From contig CALUWA010000013.1 in NCBI GenBank assembly GCA_944324365.1, forward strand, positions 1 to 46,066: a stretch of DNA of 46,066 nt, given 5' to 3'. Both the position numbers and the translations under genes were made by a program. The notes under the pieces are model-generated. The model had not been told where the DNA came from, searched no databases, and worked only from the letters and a program-made list of their open reading frames with translations. Shown piece after piece: positions 33,582-42,573 of the stretch. Positions within the stretch are counted from its first letter, which is position 1; the number at the start of each line of letters is the position of its first letter. Origin of the DNA: Candidatus Gastranaerophilales bacterium (GTDB taxonomy: Bacteria > Cyanobacteriota > Vampirovibrionia > Gastranaerophilales > Gastranaerophilaceae).

Positions 33582-34420
33582 AAAAAGTTTTGGTTACCGG
33601 TGCGGGCGGAATGCTCGGACAGGATTTATGTCCAATCTTAGAGGATAACGGGTATGAAGTTGTTGAAACCCGTTCGTCAAATATGGATATAACTAATCCG
33701 GAAATGGTTAAAGATGTAATAGGAAAAGAAATGCCCGAGATTATTATTCACTGTGCGGCATACACAAATGTAGATAAAGCGGAAGACGATTTAAAAACTA
33801 CTGAACTCATTAATGTTACCGGCACGGAAAATGTCGCGGAAGTTTGCGGCAAACTTGGCATTACACTCGTTTATATTTCAACGGATTATGTATTTGACGG
33901 GACAAAGACGGAACCTTATACTCCGCAGGACAGGACTAATCCGATAAATAATTACGGAATGACAAAATATGAAGGGGAAGAAGCTGTAAGGAGCCTTTGC
34001 GAAAAATACTATGTTGTAAGAACTTCTTGGCTTTACGGACATCACGGCAAAAATTTTGTTGAAACAATGCTTAATCTTGCAAAGACCCAAAAGGAATTAA
34101 ATGTTGTAGATGATCAGATAGGGTGCCCTACATGGACGGTTGAGCTTTCAAACGGAATTATGAAATTGTTGGCTTCAAAGCCTTACGGGACTTATCATGT
34201 CTGCGGTTCCGGTTTCACAAGCTGGTATGGGTTTGCAAAAGAAATTTTTGAACAGGCAAATATTCAGGTTAATTTAAAACCTTGTATGACGGCAGATTTT
34301 CCTCGTCCTGCAAAACGTCCGTTTTTTAGTGTGATGGATAATGAAGGAATTTGCAGAAATTGGAAGGCTGCATTAAGGGATTATCTGGATTTAAGAATAG
34401 AAAGCGAGGATGAAGAATGA
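33578..34420 (+). CDS. rfbD: dTDP-4-dehydrorhamnose reductase
   Basis: A 280-residue NADPH-dependent reductase. It has [10 protein letters not shown] at the nucleotide site, [24 protein letters not shown], the catalytic [16 protein letters not shown] and QIGCPTWT. It catalyses the last step to dTDP-L-rhamnose. Overlaps rfbB and rfbA by 4 bases each. Confidence 0.95.
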   Translation: MKKVLVTGAGGMLGQDLCPILEDNGYEVVETRSSNMDITNPEMVKDVIGKEMPEIIIHCAAYTNVDKAEDDLKTTELINVTGTENVAEVCGKLGITLVYISTDYVFDGTKTEPYTPQDRTNPINNYGMTKYEGEEAVRSLCEKYYVVRTSWLYGHHGKNFVETMLNLAKTQKELNVVDDQIGCPTWTVELSNGIMKLLASKPYGTYHVCGSGFTSWYGFAKEIFEQANIQVNLKPCMTADFPRPAKRPFFSVMDNEGICRNWKAALRDYLDLRIESEDEE

Positions 34421-35289
34421 AAGGTATAGTACTGGCAGGAGGGGCCGGGAGCCGTTTGTATCCTTCAACAATTGCGGTTTCAAAACAGCTGCTTCCGATT
34501 TACGATAAACCGATGATTTATCATCCGATATCTGTTCTTATGCTTGCCGGGATAAGGGATATTCTTATAATTTCAACGCCTTCGGATTTGCCGAATTTTG
34601 AAAAACTGTTGGGCACGGGAGAACAGTTTGGAGTGAGATTTTCCTATAAAGTCCAGCCGAAACCGGAAGGGCTTGCACAGGCTTTTATTATAGGTGAAGA
34701 TTTTATAGGTGCTGACAGTGCTGCACTTATTTTGGGAGATAATATTTTTTACGGTTCGGGATTTTCCGGCATGCTCAAATCCGCTGCAGAATTTACTAAA
34801 ACCGGATTGGCAACGGTTTTCGGATATCAGGTGAAAGATCCTGAACGCTTTGGAGTTGTCGAATTTGACGGCGGAGGAAAGGTCCTTTCTATAGAAGAAA
34901 AACCAAAAAATCCGAAATCAAATTATGCGGTTACGGGATTGTATTTTTATGATAACAAGGTCGTTGAGTATGCAAAAAATCTTAAACCTTCTGCTCGCGG
35001 TGAATTGGAAATTACGGATTTGAATAATTGCTATTTAGCTGACGGAAACCTCCGTGTTGATCTTTTAGGCCGCGGATTTGCCTGGCTTGATACCGGAACG
35101 CATGAATCAATGCTTCAGGCAAGCCAATATGTAAGAACAATTGAAGAAAATCAGGGTATAAAAATTGCCTGCCTGGAAGAGGTTGCATACAGGATGGGTT
35201 TTGTGTCAAAAGAAGATTTGCGCAAAAACCTTGCAAATATAAGTGATAACGGCTATTATAGTTATGTGAAAAGAATACTTGAGGGCTAA
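34417..35289 (+). CDS. rfbA: Glucose-1-phosphate thymidylyltransferase (canonical copy)
   Basis: A 290-residue nucleotidyltransferase with the standard signature [20 protein letters not shown] then [12 protein letters not shown], the base-binding segment [50 protein letters not shown] and [15 protein letters not shown]. It makes dTDP-glucose from glucose-1-phosphate and dTTP, the first step to rhamnose. All key residues are present, in contrast to the paralogue at 37553. The next gene follows its stop without a gap. Confidence 0.95.
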   Translation: MKGIVLAGGAGSRLYPSTIAVSKQLLPIYDKPMIYHPISVLMLAGIRDILIISTPSDLPNFEKLLGTGEQFGVRFSYKVQPKPEGLAQAFIIGEDFIGADSAALILGDNIFYGSGFSGMLKSAAEFTKTGLATVFGYQVKDPERFGVVEFDGGGKVLSIEEKPKNPKSNYAVTGLYFYDNKVVEYAKNLKPSARGELEITDLNNCYLADGNLRVDLLGRGFAWLDTGTHESMLQASQYVRTIEENQGIKIACLEEVAYRMGFVSKEDLRKNLANISDNGYYSYVKRILEG

Positions 35290-36234
35290 ATGAAAAGAAT
35301 ATTGGTAACAGGCGGTGCCGGTTTTATAGGAAGTCATTTATGTGAAAGACTTTTGGCTGACGGAAATGATGTCATTTGTCTTGATAATTTCTTTACGGGT
35401 TCAAAGGATAACATCAGACATCTGCTTGATGATAACCATTTTGAACTTGTGAGACATGATATAACGAAAGAATATTTTGCGGAAGTTGACCAGATTTATA
35501 ATCTGGCATGTCCTGCCAGTCCTCCGCACTATCAGTATAATGCGATTAAGACTATAAAAACTTCAGTGCTTGGAGTTTTGCATATGCTTGGCTTGGCCAG
35601 ACGCTGTAATGCAACGATTTTGCAGGCCTCTACAAGTGAGGTTTACGGCGATCCGAAAGTTCATCCGCAGACGGAAGATTACTGGGGAAATGTTAACCCG
35701 ATAGGTGTCAGAAGCTGCTATGACGAGGGAAAACGCTGTGCTGAAACACTTATGATGGATTATCACAGGCAGAATAATGTTGATACAAGAATAGTCAGAA
35801 TTTTTAACACTTACGGACCAAAAATGGCTGTGAATGACGGGCGTGTAGTTTCTAATTTTATCATTCAGGCTCTGCAAAATAAAGATCTAACGATTTACGG
35901 CGACGGTTCACAAACCAGATCTTTCTGTTATGTTTCTGATTTGGTGGAAGGGCTTGTCAGAATGATGAATAACGGACAGAATTTTATCGGGCCCGTTAAC
36001 TTGGGAAATCCTTGCGAGCGTTCAATTCTGGATTTTGCAAAATATATTATCGAGCTGACAAATTCTAATTCTAAAATTGTATTTAAAGAGCTTCCACAGG
36101 ATGATCCGGTTCAGAGAAAGCCTGATATTACTCTTGCGAAAAAAGAGCTTGATTGGGAACCTGTTGTGGATATAAAAGAAGGTTTGATGAAAACTATAGA
36201 GTATTTCTCCTCAAAGCTTAAGGAGGTTCAATAG
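35290..36234 (+). CDS. UDP-glucuronate decarboxylase (UDP-xylose synthase)
   Basis: A 314-residue protein with Rossmann motif [11 protein letters not shown]. The [46 protein letters not shown] and NTYGPKM segments are diagnostic of UXS/UDP-xylose synthase rather than an epimerase. It turns UDP-glucuronate into UDP-xylose. Its product pathway needs the UDP-glucose dehydrogenase encoded immediately downstream (ATG one base after its stop), so the two form a functional pair. Confidence 0.9.
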   Translation: MKRILVTGGAGFIGSHLCERLLADGNDVICLDNFFTGSKDNIRHLLDDNHFELVRHDITKEYFAEVDQIYNLACPASPPHYQYNAIKTIKTSVLGVLHMLGLARRCNATILQASTSEVYGDPKVHPQTEDYWGNVNPIGVRSCYDEGKRCAETLMMDYHRQNNVDTRIVRIFNTYGPKMAVNDGRVVSNFIIQALQNKDLTIYGDGSQTRSFCYVSDLVEGLVRMMNNGQNFIGPVNLGNPCERSILDFAKYIIELTNSNSKIVFKELPQDDPVQRKPDITLAKKELDWEPVVDIKEGLMKTIEYFSSKLKEVQ

Positions 36235-37536
36235 ATGAAGGTTTGTGTTATCGGAACCGGTTATGTCGGACTTGTTGCAGGGACTTGTCTTGCCGAGATG
36301 GGTAATAACGTTATTTGTGTCGATAACGATGAAAAAAAACTTGAACAGCTTAAACAAGGGATTGTTCCGATATATGAGCCGGGTTTGGAGGATTTGATAA
36401 AGTCAAATGTATCTGAGGGGCGTCTGGAATTTTCATCTGATTTAGGGGATGCCGTAAAAAAATCTTTGATATGCTTTATTGCGGTAGGTACGCCTCAGGG
36501 AGAAGACGGCTCTGCGGATTTGCAGTATGTTATGCAGGTTGCGGAGAGTATAGGAAAATCCATTAACGGTTATAAGGTTATTGTTGATAAGTCTACCGTT
36601 CCGGTAGGAACAGCAGAACGTGTTACTGAAATAATCAAGGCGCTTACGGATGAACCTTTTGATGTGGTATCAAATCCTGAATTTTTAAAGCAGGGTGCTG
36701 CGGTTGAAGATTTTATCCGTCCGGACAGAGTTATAATCGGGGCAGATTCCGAAAGAGCAAAAAATATTATGCTTGAATTGTATGAACCTTTTGTAAGAAA
36801 CCAAAATCCTATTATAACTATGGATACCCGCTCTGCCGAGATGGTTAAATACGCTTCAAATTCATTTCTTGCCGTAAAAATTTCTTACGCAAATGAAATT
36901 GCGAATTTGTGCGAAGCCGTCGGAGCAGATGCTAATATGGTGCGGCTTGGAATGTGCGCAGATACAAGAATAGGAACTAAATTTTTGTATCCGGGGCTTG
37001 GATATGGCGGAAGCTGTTTCCCGAAAGATGTAAAGGCTATATTGAAAACGGCGAAGGATTACGGGACCCAATGTCCGATAATTGAAAGTGCAGATAAAAC
37101 TAATAAACACCAGCGCCAATTGTTTATAAATAAAATTTTGAAACGCTTCGGAGAAAATTTAAGCGGTTTAACTTTCGCGGTCTGGGGGCTTGCATTTAAA
37201 CCCAAAACTAATGATATGAGAGAAGCCCCTTCAATTACTGTGATTAATGCACTGCTTGAAAGAGGGGCAAAAATTCAGGCGTACGATCCGAAAGCTTATG
37301 ATTGTGCGAAAATTATTTTTGGTGATAAAATAGAGTATGCAAATTCGTCTTATGAAGCGCTAAAAGATGCGGACGGCATGCTTTTGATAACCGAATGGAA
37401 CGAATTCAGACGTCCGGATTATGAAAAAATGAAGTTATTAATGAAAAATCCTGTAATATTCGACGGCAGAAATCAGTATAACGTTGAGAAAATGAGAGCT
37501 AAAGGGTTTGAATATTATCAGGTAGGCAGAAAGTAG
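36235..37536 (+). CDS. ugd: UDP-glucose 6-dehydrogenase
   Basis: A 433-residue protein of the usual length. N-terminal NAD-binding VIGTGYVGLVAGTCLAEMG, then IYEPGLEDL, VGTPQGEDGSADL, DKSTVPVGTAE, SNPEFLKQGAAVEDF, and the catalytic Cys in GLGYGGSCFPKD. The C-terminal domain has WGLAFKPKTNDMREAPS. It makes UDP-glucuronate, the substrate of the decarboxylase gene just upstream. AAGGAGG precedes the ATG. Confidence 0.94.
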   Translation: MKVCVIGTGYVGLVAGTCLAEMGNNVICVDNDEKKLEQLKQGIVPIYEPGLEDLIKSNVSEGRLEFSSDLGDAVKKSLICFIAVGTPQGEDGSADLQYVMQVAESIGKSINGYKVIVDKSTVPVGTAERVTEIIKALTDEPFDVVSNPEFLKQGAAVEDFIRPDRVIIGADSERAKNIMLELYEPFVRNQNPIITMDTRSAEMVKYASNSFLAVKISYANEIANLCEAVGADANMVRLGMCADTRIGTKFLYPGLGYGGSCFPKDVKAILKTAKDYGTQCPIIESADKTNKHQRQLFINKILKRFGENLSGLTFAVWGLAFKPKTNDMREAPSITVINALLERGAKIQAYDPKAYDCAKIIFGDKIEYANSSYEALKDADGMLLITEWNEFRRPDYEKMKLLMKNPVIFDGRNQYNVEKMRAKGFEYYQVGRK

Positions 37537-37552
37537 GAAAGGGTATATATAA

Positions 37553-38437
37553 ATGAAGGGAATTATCTTAGCAGCAGGGGCAGGAACAAGACTTTATCCG
37601 GCATCTCAGCCGATATCTAAAATTCTTTTATCAGTTTACGATAAACCAATGATTTATTATCCGATTTCAACATTAATGCTTGCCGGAATCAAAGATATTT
37701 TAATTATCACAAATGAAGCGGATTATGACAATTTCAGAAAACTGCTTGGCGATGGTTCTCATTTTGGTATCCATATAGATTATAAAATACAGTATGTACA
37801 GCGTGGAATTGCGGATGCGTTTTTAATCGCCGAGGATTTTGTAGACGGTGAAGACGTTGCCCTTATTTTGGGAGATAACATTTTCCACGGACACGGATTT
37901 TCAACAATTATGCATCATGCAATTGAAAATAATATCGGGGCTACAGTTTTCGGATATACGGTGAAAGATCCTGAAAGATTTGGAGTTGTTGAATTCGACG
38001 AAAACAGAAAAGTTCTTTCTCTGGAAGAAAAACCTAAGCATCCTAAATCTGATTATGCCGTTACCGGTTTATATTTCTATGACGGGCATGTTTGTGAATA
38101 TGCAAAACAGCTTGTTCCTTCCGCACGCGGAGAGTTAGAAATTACGGATTTGAATAAAATCTATTTGGAAAAAGGACTTTTACAGGTAGAAATTTTGGGC
38201 CGCGGGTTTGCCTGGCTTGATACCGGAACGCATGATTCAATGCTTCAGGCTAGTAACTTTGTGCAATCTATGGAATTAAACAAAGGAGAGAAAATCGCTT
38301 GTCTTGAAGAGATAGCATATTTAAACGGATTTATCAGCGGGGAAGAAATTCTCAAAAATATTGAAGGCTACAAGAGCGACTATTATGATTACGTGCGCAA
38401 TGTAATTCTAAAAAGTATGACCGGAGTGCGAGTTTAA
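37553..38437 (+). CDS. RmlA-like sugar nucleotidyltransferase, diverged paralogue
   Basis: A 294-residue protein clearly related to the rfbA product at 34417 (shared [42 protein letters not shown] and [15 protein letters not shown]). It differs where the nucleotide binds: LAAGAGTRL for [16 protein letters not shown] for SKQLLPI and IQYVQRGIADAF for [12 protein letters not shown]. The enzyme may use another nucleotide or sugar phosphate, for example to feed the neighbouring UDP-sugar genes, but that is inference. It follows ugd by 16 bases and is the last gene of the operon. Confidence 0.85.
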   Translation: MKGIILAAGAGTRLYPASQPISKILLSVYDKPMIYYPISTLMLAGIKDILIITNEADYDNFRKLLGDGSHFGIHIDYKIQYVQRGIADAFLIAEDFVDGEDVALILGDNIFHGHGFSTIMHHAIENNIGATVFGYTVKDPERFGVVEFDENRKVLSLEEKPKHPKSDYAVTGLYFYDGHVCEYAKQLVPSARGELEITDLNKIYLEKGLLQVEILGRGFAWLDTGTHDSMLQASNFVQSMELNKGEKIACLEEIAYLNGFISGEEILKNIEGYKSDYYDYVRNVILKSMTGVRV

Positions 38438-38457
38438 CTTTAATAATCTTAAAAGTC

Positions 38458-38486
38458 TTGCCTGAACGTTTCGCTTGCGCTATCCT
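38458..38486 (+). promoter_or_regulatory. Promoter of recN, giving a leaderless message
   Basis: TTGCCT at 38458-38463 and TATCCT at 38481-38486, 17-base spacer. The predicted +1 is the A of ATG 38493. There is no Shine-Dalgarno, the same geometry as the promoter at 26478. Confidence 0.6.
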
Positions 38487-38492
38487 ATAGTT

Positions 38493-40145
38493 ATGATAAA
38501 GCAGTTAAGATTAAAGAATTATATTTTAATTGATGAACTAGAGGCGAATTTTCATTCCGGTTTAAATGTGATAACCGGGGAGACCGGCGCCGGAAAAAGT
38601 ATTTTAATCAGTGCAATTGATTTGGCTTTTTCAGCTCGTGTGTCAAAAGATGTTATAAAAAACGGCTGTGATAAAGCTGTTGTTGAGCTTGTAATTGAAA
38701 ACACAAAACATAACTTAAAACCGTTGTTTGAAGAAAACGGAATAGACGATTACGGGGTTGAAATTATTCTGACAAAAGAGATTACCCAGAATGGTGTAAG
38801 AACACGTCTTAACGGAACATTGATTAATCAGGATTTTTTGAAACAGATAAAAGCTTTATTTTTGGATATTCATTCTCAGCATCAGACTTACGTGTTTATG
38901 CAGCCGAAATATCATATCACATTGCTTGATAACTATGCAAAAGATGTTTACGGTAAAACTCTGGAAGAATATAGGGAGCTTTATAAAAAGTATCTTGATA
39001 CAAAAAACTTGCTGGAACAGGCTAAAAATTCCGCAGATAATACGGAAAGCCAGATAGAATTTTTAAAATTTCAGGTGAATGAAATCGAAGAAGCAGAGAT
39101 TAAATCCTCAAATGAAGATGAGGAGCTTAATCAGGAGCTTGAAGTTTTGGCTAATGCCGAAAAGTTAAAAGAATTAACAGGTCAGGCTTATTGGGCAATA
39201 AACGGCGATGACGGTTCTATTATTGAAGCGCTCGGAAAAATTAAACAAAGTATATCAAAAGCTGCCGGAATGGATTCAAAGTTAGAGGATTTGGAAAGCC
39301 GTTTGATTGATATTGCGGAGAATTTGCACGATGCCGGCGCTGAGTTGAGAGATTACAGCCAGAATTTGGATAATGATACCGAAAGGCTAAACGAAATTCA
39401 GGAAAGATTGTATCTTTTGGATAAATTAAAACGCAAATACGGATCGACTCTGGAAGAGGTTCTGCAAACTCATGATAAGCTTGCCGCTGAACTTGCGGGA
39501 ATTGAGTTTTCTTCGCAAAATGTGGAACTTTTGGAAAAAGAAGTTTCGGAATTGTATAGCAAATTAAGGGATATTGCTTCTCATATTAGTGAAAACAGAA
39601 AAAATTACGCGAAAGTTTTGTCTGTTTATATTCAGGAAAAACTTGAAAAACTTGAGCTGCCAAAAGCGCGTTTTGAAATCTCTGTTACTGACAAAGACCT
39701 TGGTTCTGACGGGTGTGATAATGTTGAGTTTTTAATTTCTACAAACGTTTCGGAGGATTTGAAACCGCTAGCTAAAGTCGCATCGGGCGGTGAAATTTCG
39801 CGTGTTATGCTTGCGATAAAATCAATTTTTGCGCAGTCTGATGATATTGATACAGTAATATTTGATGAAATAGATACCGGAATTTCCGGAAAGGCTTCCC
39901 AAAGTGTTGCGGATGAAATAAAAGAACTTGCAAAATATCATCAAATAATTTTGATTACGCACCAGCCTATTATTGCATCAAAAGCCGATAAGCATTTTTA
40001 TGTAAGAAAATCACAGGCTGATGAAACAAAAGTTGAGGTTTATGTACTTCAGGGCGATAATAAAATTAAAGCTCTTGCAGAGCTTGCCGGCGGGGAGATT
40101 AACGAGCAGTCAATAGAATTTGCAAAATCTTTAATTGAGGCATAA
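38493..40145 (+). CDS. recN: DNA repair protein RecN
   Basis: About 550 residues from ATG 38493, giving the standard N-terminus MIKQLRLKNYILIDELE; a TTG start at 38475 would lie upstream of the predicted transcript. Walker A GETGAGKS (residues 29-36), DIHSQHQTY, a central coiled coil (about 150-370), and the C-terminal ATPase half with ASGGEISRVMLAIK, DTVIFDEIDTGISG and ITHQPIIASKAD. An SMC-like ATPase of double-strand break repair. Length and motifs are normal. Confidence 0.95.
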   Translation: MIKQLRLKNYILIDELEANFHSGLNVITGETGAGKSILISAIDLAFSARVSKDVIKNGCDKAVVELVIENTKHNLKPLFEENGIDDYGVEIILTKEITQNGVRTRLNGTLINQDFLKQIKALFLDIHSQHQTYVFMQPKYHITLLDNYAKDVYGKTLEEYRELYKKYLDTKNLLEQAKNSADNTESQIEFLKFQVNEIEEAEIKSSNEDEELNQELEVLANAEKLKELTGQAYWAINGDDGSIIEALGKIKQSISKAAGMDSKLEDLESRLIDIAENLHDAGAELRDYSQNLDNDTERLNEIQERLYLLDKLKRKYGSTLEEVLQTHDKLAAELAGIEFSSQNVELLEKEVSELYSKLRDIASHISENRKNYAKVLSVYIQEKLEKLELPKARFEISVTDKDLGSDGCDNVEFLISTNVSEDLKPLAKVASGGEISRVMLAIKSIFAQSDDIDTVIFDEIDTGISGKASQSVADEIKELAKYHQIILITHQPIIASKADKHFYVRKSQADETKVEVYVLQGDNKIKALAELAGGEINEQSIEFAKSLIEA

Positions 40146-40169
40146 GTTAGGTATAAAAGGGGAGGAAAG

Positions 40170-41459
40170 ATGAAGTGTTCTAAGTGTGGTACGGAGTTTA
40201 ATACGTATAACATTTGCGGCGCAAAATTTGGGTATTGCTCAAAATGTAGTGCTGTTTGGATTAAATTTGCGGAGTTGAAAAAACTTGGAGAACAACTGGA
40301 TTTAAAAATTCCGCTTGTAAATCCTGCACAGATGCAGCCGATAAATGTAAAAGAAGAAAAGCGGGTTTGTCCTGATTGCGGCAGGCAGATGAATAAGGTG
40401 TATTTTAACGGGATAGTTGCTGATATATGTCCTGACTGTGACGGAATCTATTTTGATAACGGTGAACTCTCAAAATATTTTAATCTTTTTATGAAAAAAT
40501 CTGTTGGAATTTTGGATAATTTAACTTTTGTTAATACTGTTTGCAATGGTAAAAAAAATATAAGGGATAAGAAAGAGGTGCAAATGACTGAAATTGAAAT
40601 TCAAAGCAATGAAAAAGAATATAGTGTAATTTCTATGAACGGTTTTGTAATGTTATTTTTAATGTTTATTTTGCTGCTGATTACCTTAACTTGTTTTTTA
40701 TATGGATTAGCCGTCTTGGGTATTATATTACTTGCTATATTAATCTTCATGCTTCCGGGATTCAAGCTACTTAAACCGCAGGAAGCCATTGTTCTTACGT
40801 TTTTCGGAAAGTATATAGGAACCCTGAAAGGTGCGGGATTTCATTATGTCAATCCTTTTGCCCAGAGCGTAACTCCTTTAGTGCCGGTGTCTTTAAAAGC
40901 ACGAACTTTGGATAATGGAAAACAAAAAATTAATGATGAACTCGGAAACCCTATTGAAGTTGGTATTATTGTTATCTGGGAAGTTCAAGACACTGCAAAA
41001 GCTCTGTTTAATGTTGATGATTATACGTCATTTCTTGCATCTCAGAGTGATTCTGCTCTGAGAAATATTGTCAGAATGTACCCTTACGATGCACCGGAAG
41101 ATACGGGTGTGCAGTCTTTAAGAGGTGACAGTATTGAAATTTCCGCAAAATTGAAAGCTGAAATTCAGCGTAATGTGAAAGCAGCAGGATTGAATATTAT
41201 TGATGCTAAGATTACACATCTTGCGTATGCTCCGGAAATTGCAGTTGCAATGCTTCAAAGACAACAGGCAGTTGCAATTATTGATGCTAAAAAGACAATT
41301 GTTGAAGGTGCTGTTAGTATGGTCGAAATGGCTTTAAATAAATTGAGTGAAAATAATATAGTTAAACTTGAAGAAACCGAAAAAGCCAGGATGGTAAACA
41401 ATCTTCTTGTTACTCTTTGCAGTAATAAAGAAGCTCAACCGGTTATTAAAAACGGTTAG
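40170..41459 (+). CDS. Fusion of two zinc-ribbon motifs with an SPFH/band-7 membrane protein
   Basis: A 429-residue protein. Residues 1-30 have CSKC...C...CSKC and residues 67-90 have CPDCGRQM...CPDCDGIYFD, a zf-TFIIB-type zinc ribbon. Residues 155-195 are strongly hydrophobic (one or two membrane helices). Residues about 200-425 are an SPFH domain (PQEAIVLTFFGKYIGTLKGA, GAGFHYVNPF, IIVIWEVQDTAKALFNV, LAYAPEIAVAMLQRQQA), a membrane scaffold fold. The ATG at codon 139 (40584) with GAGGTG upstream corresponds to a normal stand-alone SPFH start, so two products are possible. GGGGAGG precedes ATG 40170. Zinc sensing by a membrane scaffold is speculation. Confidence 0.8.
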   Translation: MKCSKCGTEFNTYNICGAKFGYCSKCSAVWIKFAELKKLGEQLDLKIPLVNPAQMQPINVKEEKRVCPDCGRQMNKVYFNGIVADICPDCDGIYFDNGELSKYFNLFMKKSVGILDNLTFVNTVCNGKKNIRDKKEVQMTEIEIQSNEKEYSVISMNGFVMLFLMFILLLITLTCFLYGLAVLGIILLAILIFMLPGFKLLKPQEAIVLTFFGKYIGTLKGAGFHYVNPFAQSVTPLVPVSLKARTLDNGKQKINDELGNPIEVGIIVIWEVQDTAKALFNVDDYTSFLASQSDSALRNIVRMYPYDAPEDTGVQSLRGDSIEISAKLKAEIQRNVKAAGLNIIDAKITHLAYAPEIAVAMLQRQQAVAIIDAKKTIVEGAVSMVEMALNKLSENNIVKLEETEKARMVNNLLVTLCSNKEAQPVIKNG

Positions 41460-41474
41460 TAACAAATATAAAAG

Positions 41475-41502
41475 AAAAAGGCAGAGCATTTTTGCTCTGC
41501 CT
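41475..41502 (-). terminator. Terminator of the sigma factor gene
   Basis: AGGCAGAGCA-TTTT-TGCTCTGCCT, 10-bp stem. On the minus strand it is followed by a T-rich stretch (A-rich at 41471-41479 on plus). It also lies after the convergent SPFH gene. Confidence 0.85.
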
Positions 41503-41517
41503 CTTAGTCAAGTATAG

Positions 41518-42495
41518 TTAGTCCTCAATAAAATCTTTAAAGTGCAGTATTTCCTGCTGGCGCATTTTCTTGATTGCCAAATCTTCCAATTGCCGTATCC
41601 GCTCCTTTGAATATCCGAGTTTTTGTCCGAGCTGTTCCAGTGTAAGCGGAGTTTCGCCGTTTATTCCAAACCGGCATGTGATAATGCTTTTTTCCCTGTC
41701 TGTTAGTACATTTAGTAATCCAGCTATGCTTGATTCTAAATTGGCATTTTTTACGTGGGTATCGGGAGAATTGTAGCTTTTGTCCTCTATATAATCTCCG
41801 ACGCATAAATCATCTGTTACGGGTGTTTCCAGACTTATCGGTTCTTTTATCAAAGCTCTTTTTATTGATTGGATGTTTTTTACTGAAAGCTCCATTTTTT
41901 GTGCAATTTCGGCATCAGAAGGTTCCCGCCCGAGCTTAAAGGCAAGCTCCGAGTAAACTTTTTTGTATCGGCGTATTTTGTCGGCCATATGTATCGGAAT
42001 TCTGATGGTTTTTGAATTATTTGCAATGGCGCGCATAATTGTTTGTTTTATCCACCAGGTTGCATATGTTGAAAATTTGCAGTTCTTTGAATAGTCAAAT
42101 TTTTCTGCTGCTTTTATTAATCCGATAGAGCCTTCCTGCACCAAATCCATAAACAAAACTCCTTGTCCTATAAATTTTTTGGCAATACTTACGACAAGCC
42201 GCAAATTTGCCTGGACAAGTTTTCTTTTTGCAATGAGTGCCTGCTGGTCTTTTCCCTCTTTTATTTCTTTACCGAGAATTTTTTCATCTTTTGAGTTCAA
42301 CAGTTTTATTTTGCCGATATCCTTTAAATACATTTGCAGAATGTCGTCTTCTTTTGCAATGGAGCTGAAAGTTTTTACTTCTTCTGCGGCCGTGTCGTCT
42401 GCTTCAATTTCCAAATGTTCAAGTTCTGTATTTACTCTGTTGCTCTCAAAATCGCTGTATAAAGTATCCAGAGCTAAATTTGTATTTGATTGCAT
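41518..42495 (-). CDS. RNA polymerase sigma factor, sigma-70 group 1/2
   Basis: A 325-residue protein with regions 1.2 ([19 protein letters not shown], 51-69), 2.1-2.4 ([47 protein letters not shown] with the -10-contacting helix), 3 and 4 ([33 protein letters not shown]). The N-terminus is short and lacks region 1.1, as in the group 2 sigmas common in Cyanobacteria and relatives. It may be the principal or an alternative housekeeping-type sigma; the window cannot decide. GAGAGG precedes the ATG; a strong terminator follows the stop. Confidence 0.92.
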   Translation of the reverse strand: MQSNTNLALDTLYSDFESNRVNTELEHLEIEADDTAAEEVKTFSSIAKEDDILQMYLKDIGKIKLLNSKDEKILGKEIKEGKDQQALIAKRKLVQANLRLVVSIAKKFIGQGVLFMDLVQEGSIGLIKAAEKFDYSKNCKFSTYATWWIKQTIMRAIANNSKTIRIPIHMADKIRRYKKVYSELAFKLGREPSDAEIAQKMELSVKNIQSIKRALIKEPISLETPVTDDLCVGDYIEDKSYNSPDTHVKNANLESSIAGLLNVLTDREKSIITCRFGINGETPLTLEQLGQKLGYSKERIRQLEDLAIKKMRQQEILHFKDFIED

Positions 42496-42573
42496 TATTT
42501 ATCCTCTCCCATCTGTTCTTTAACAATTCCTACAAAATTGTTGACGAAGAAGAGTAAAAAAAGTTGCAGCCAA

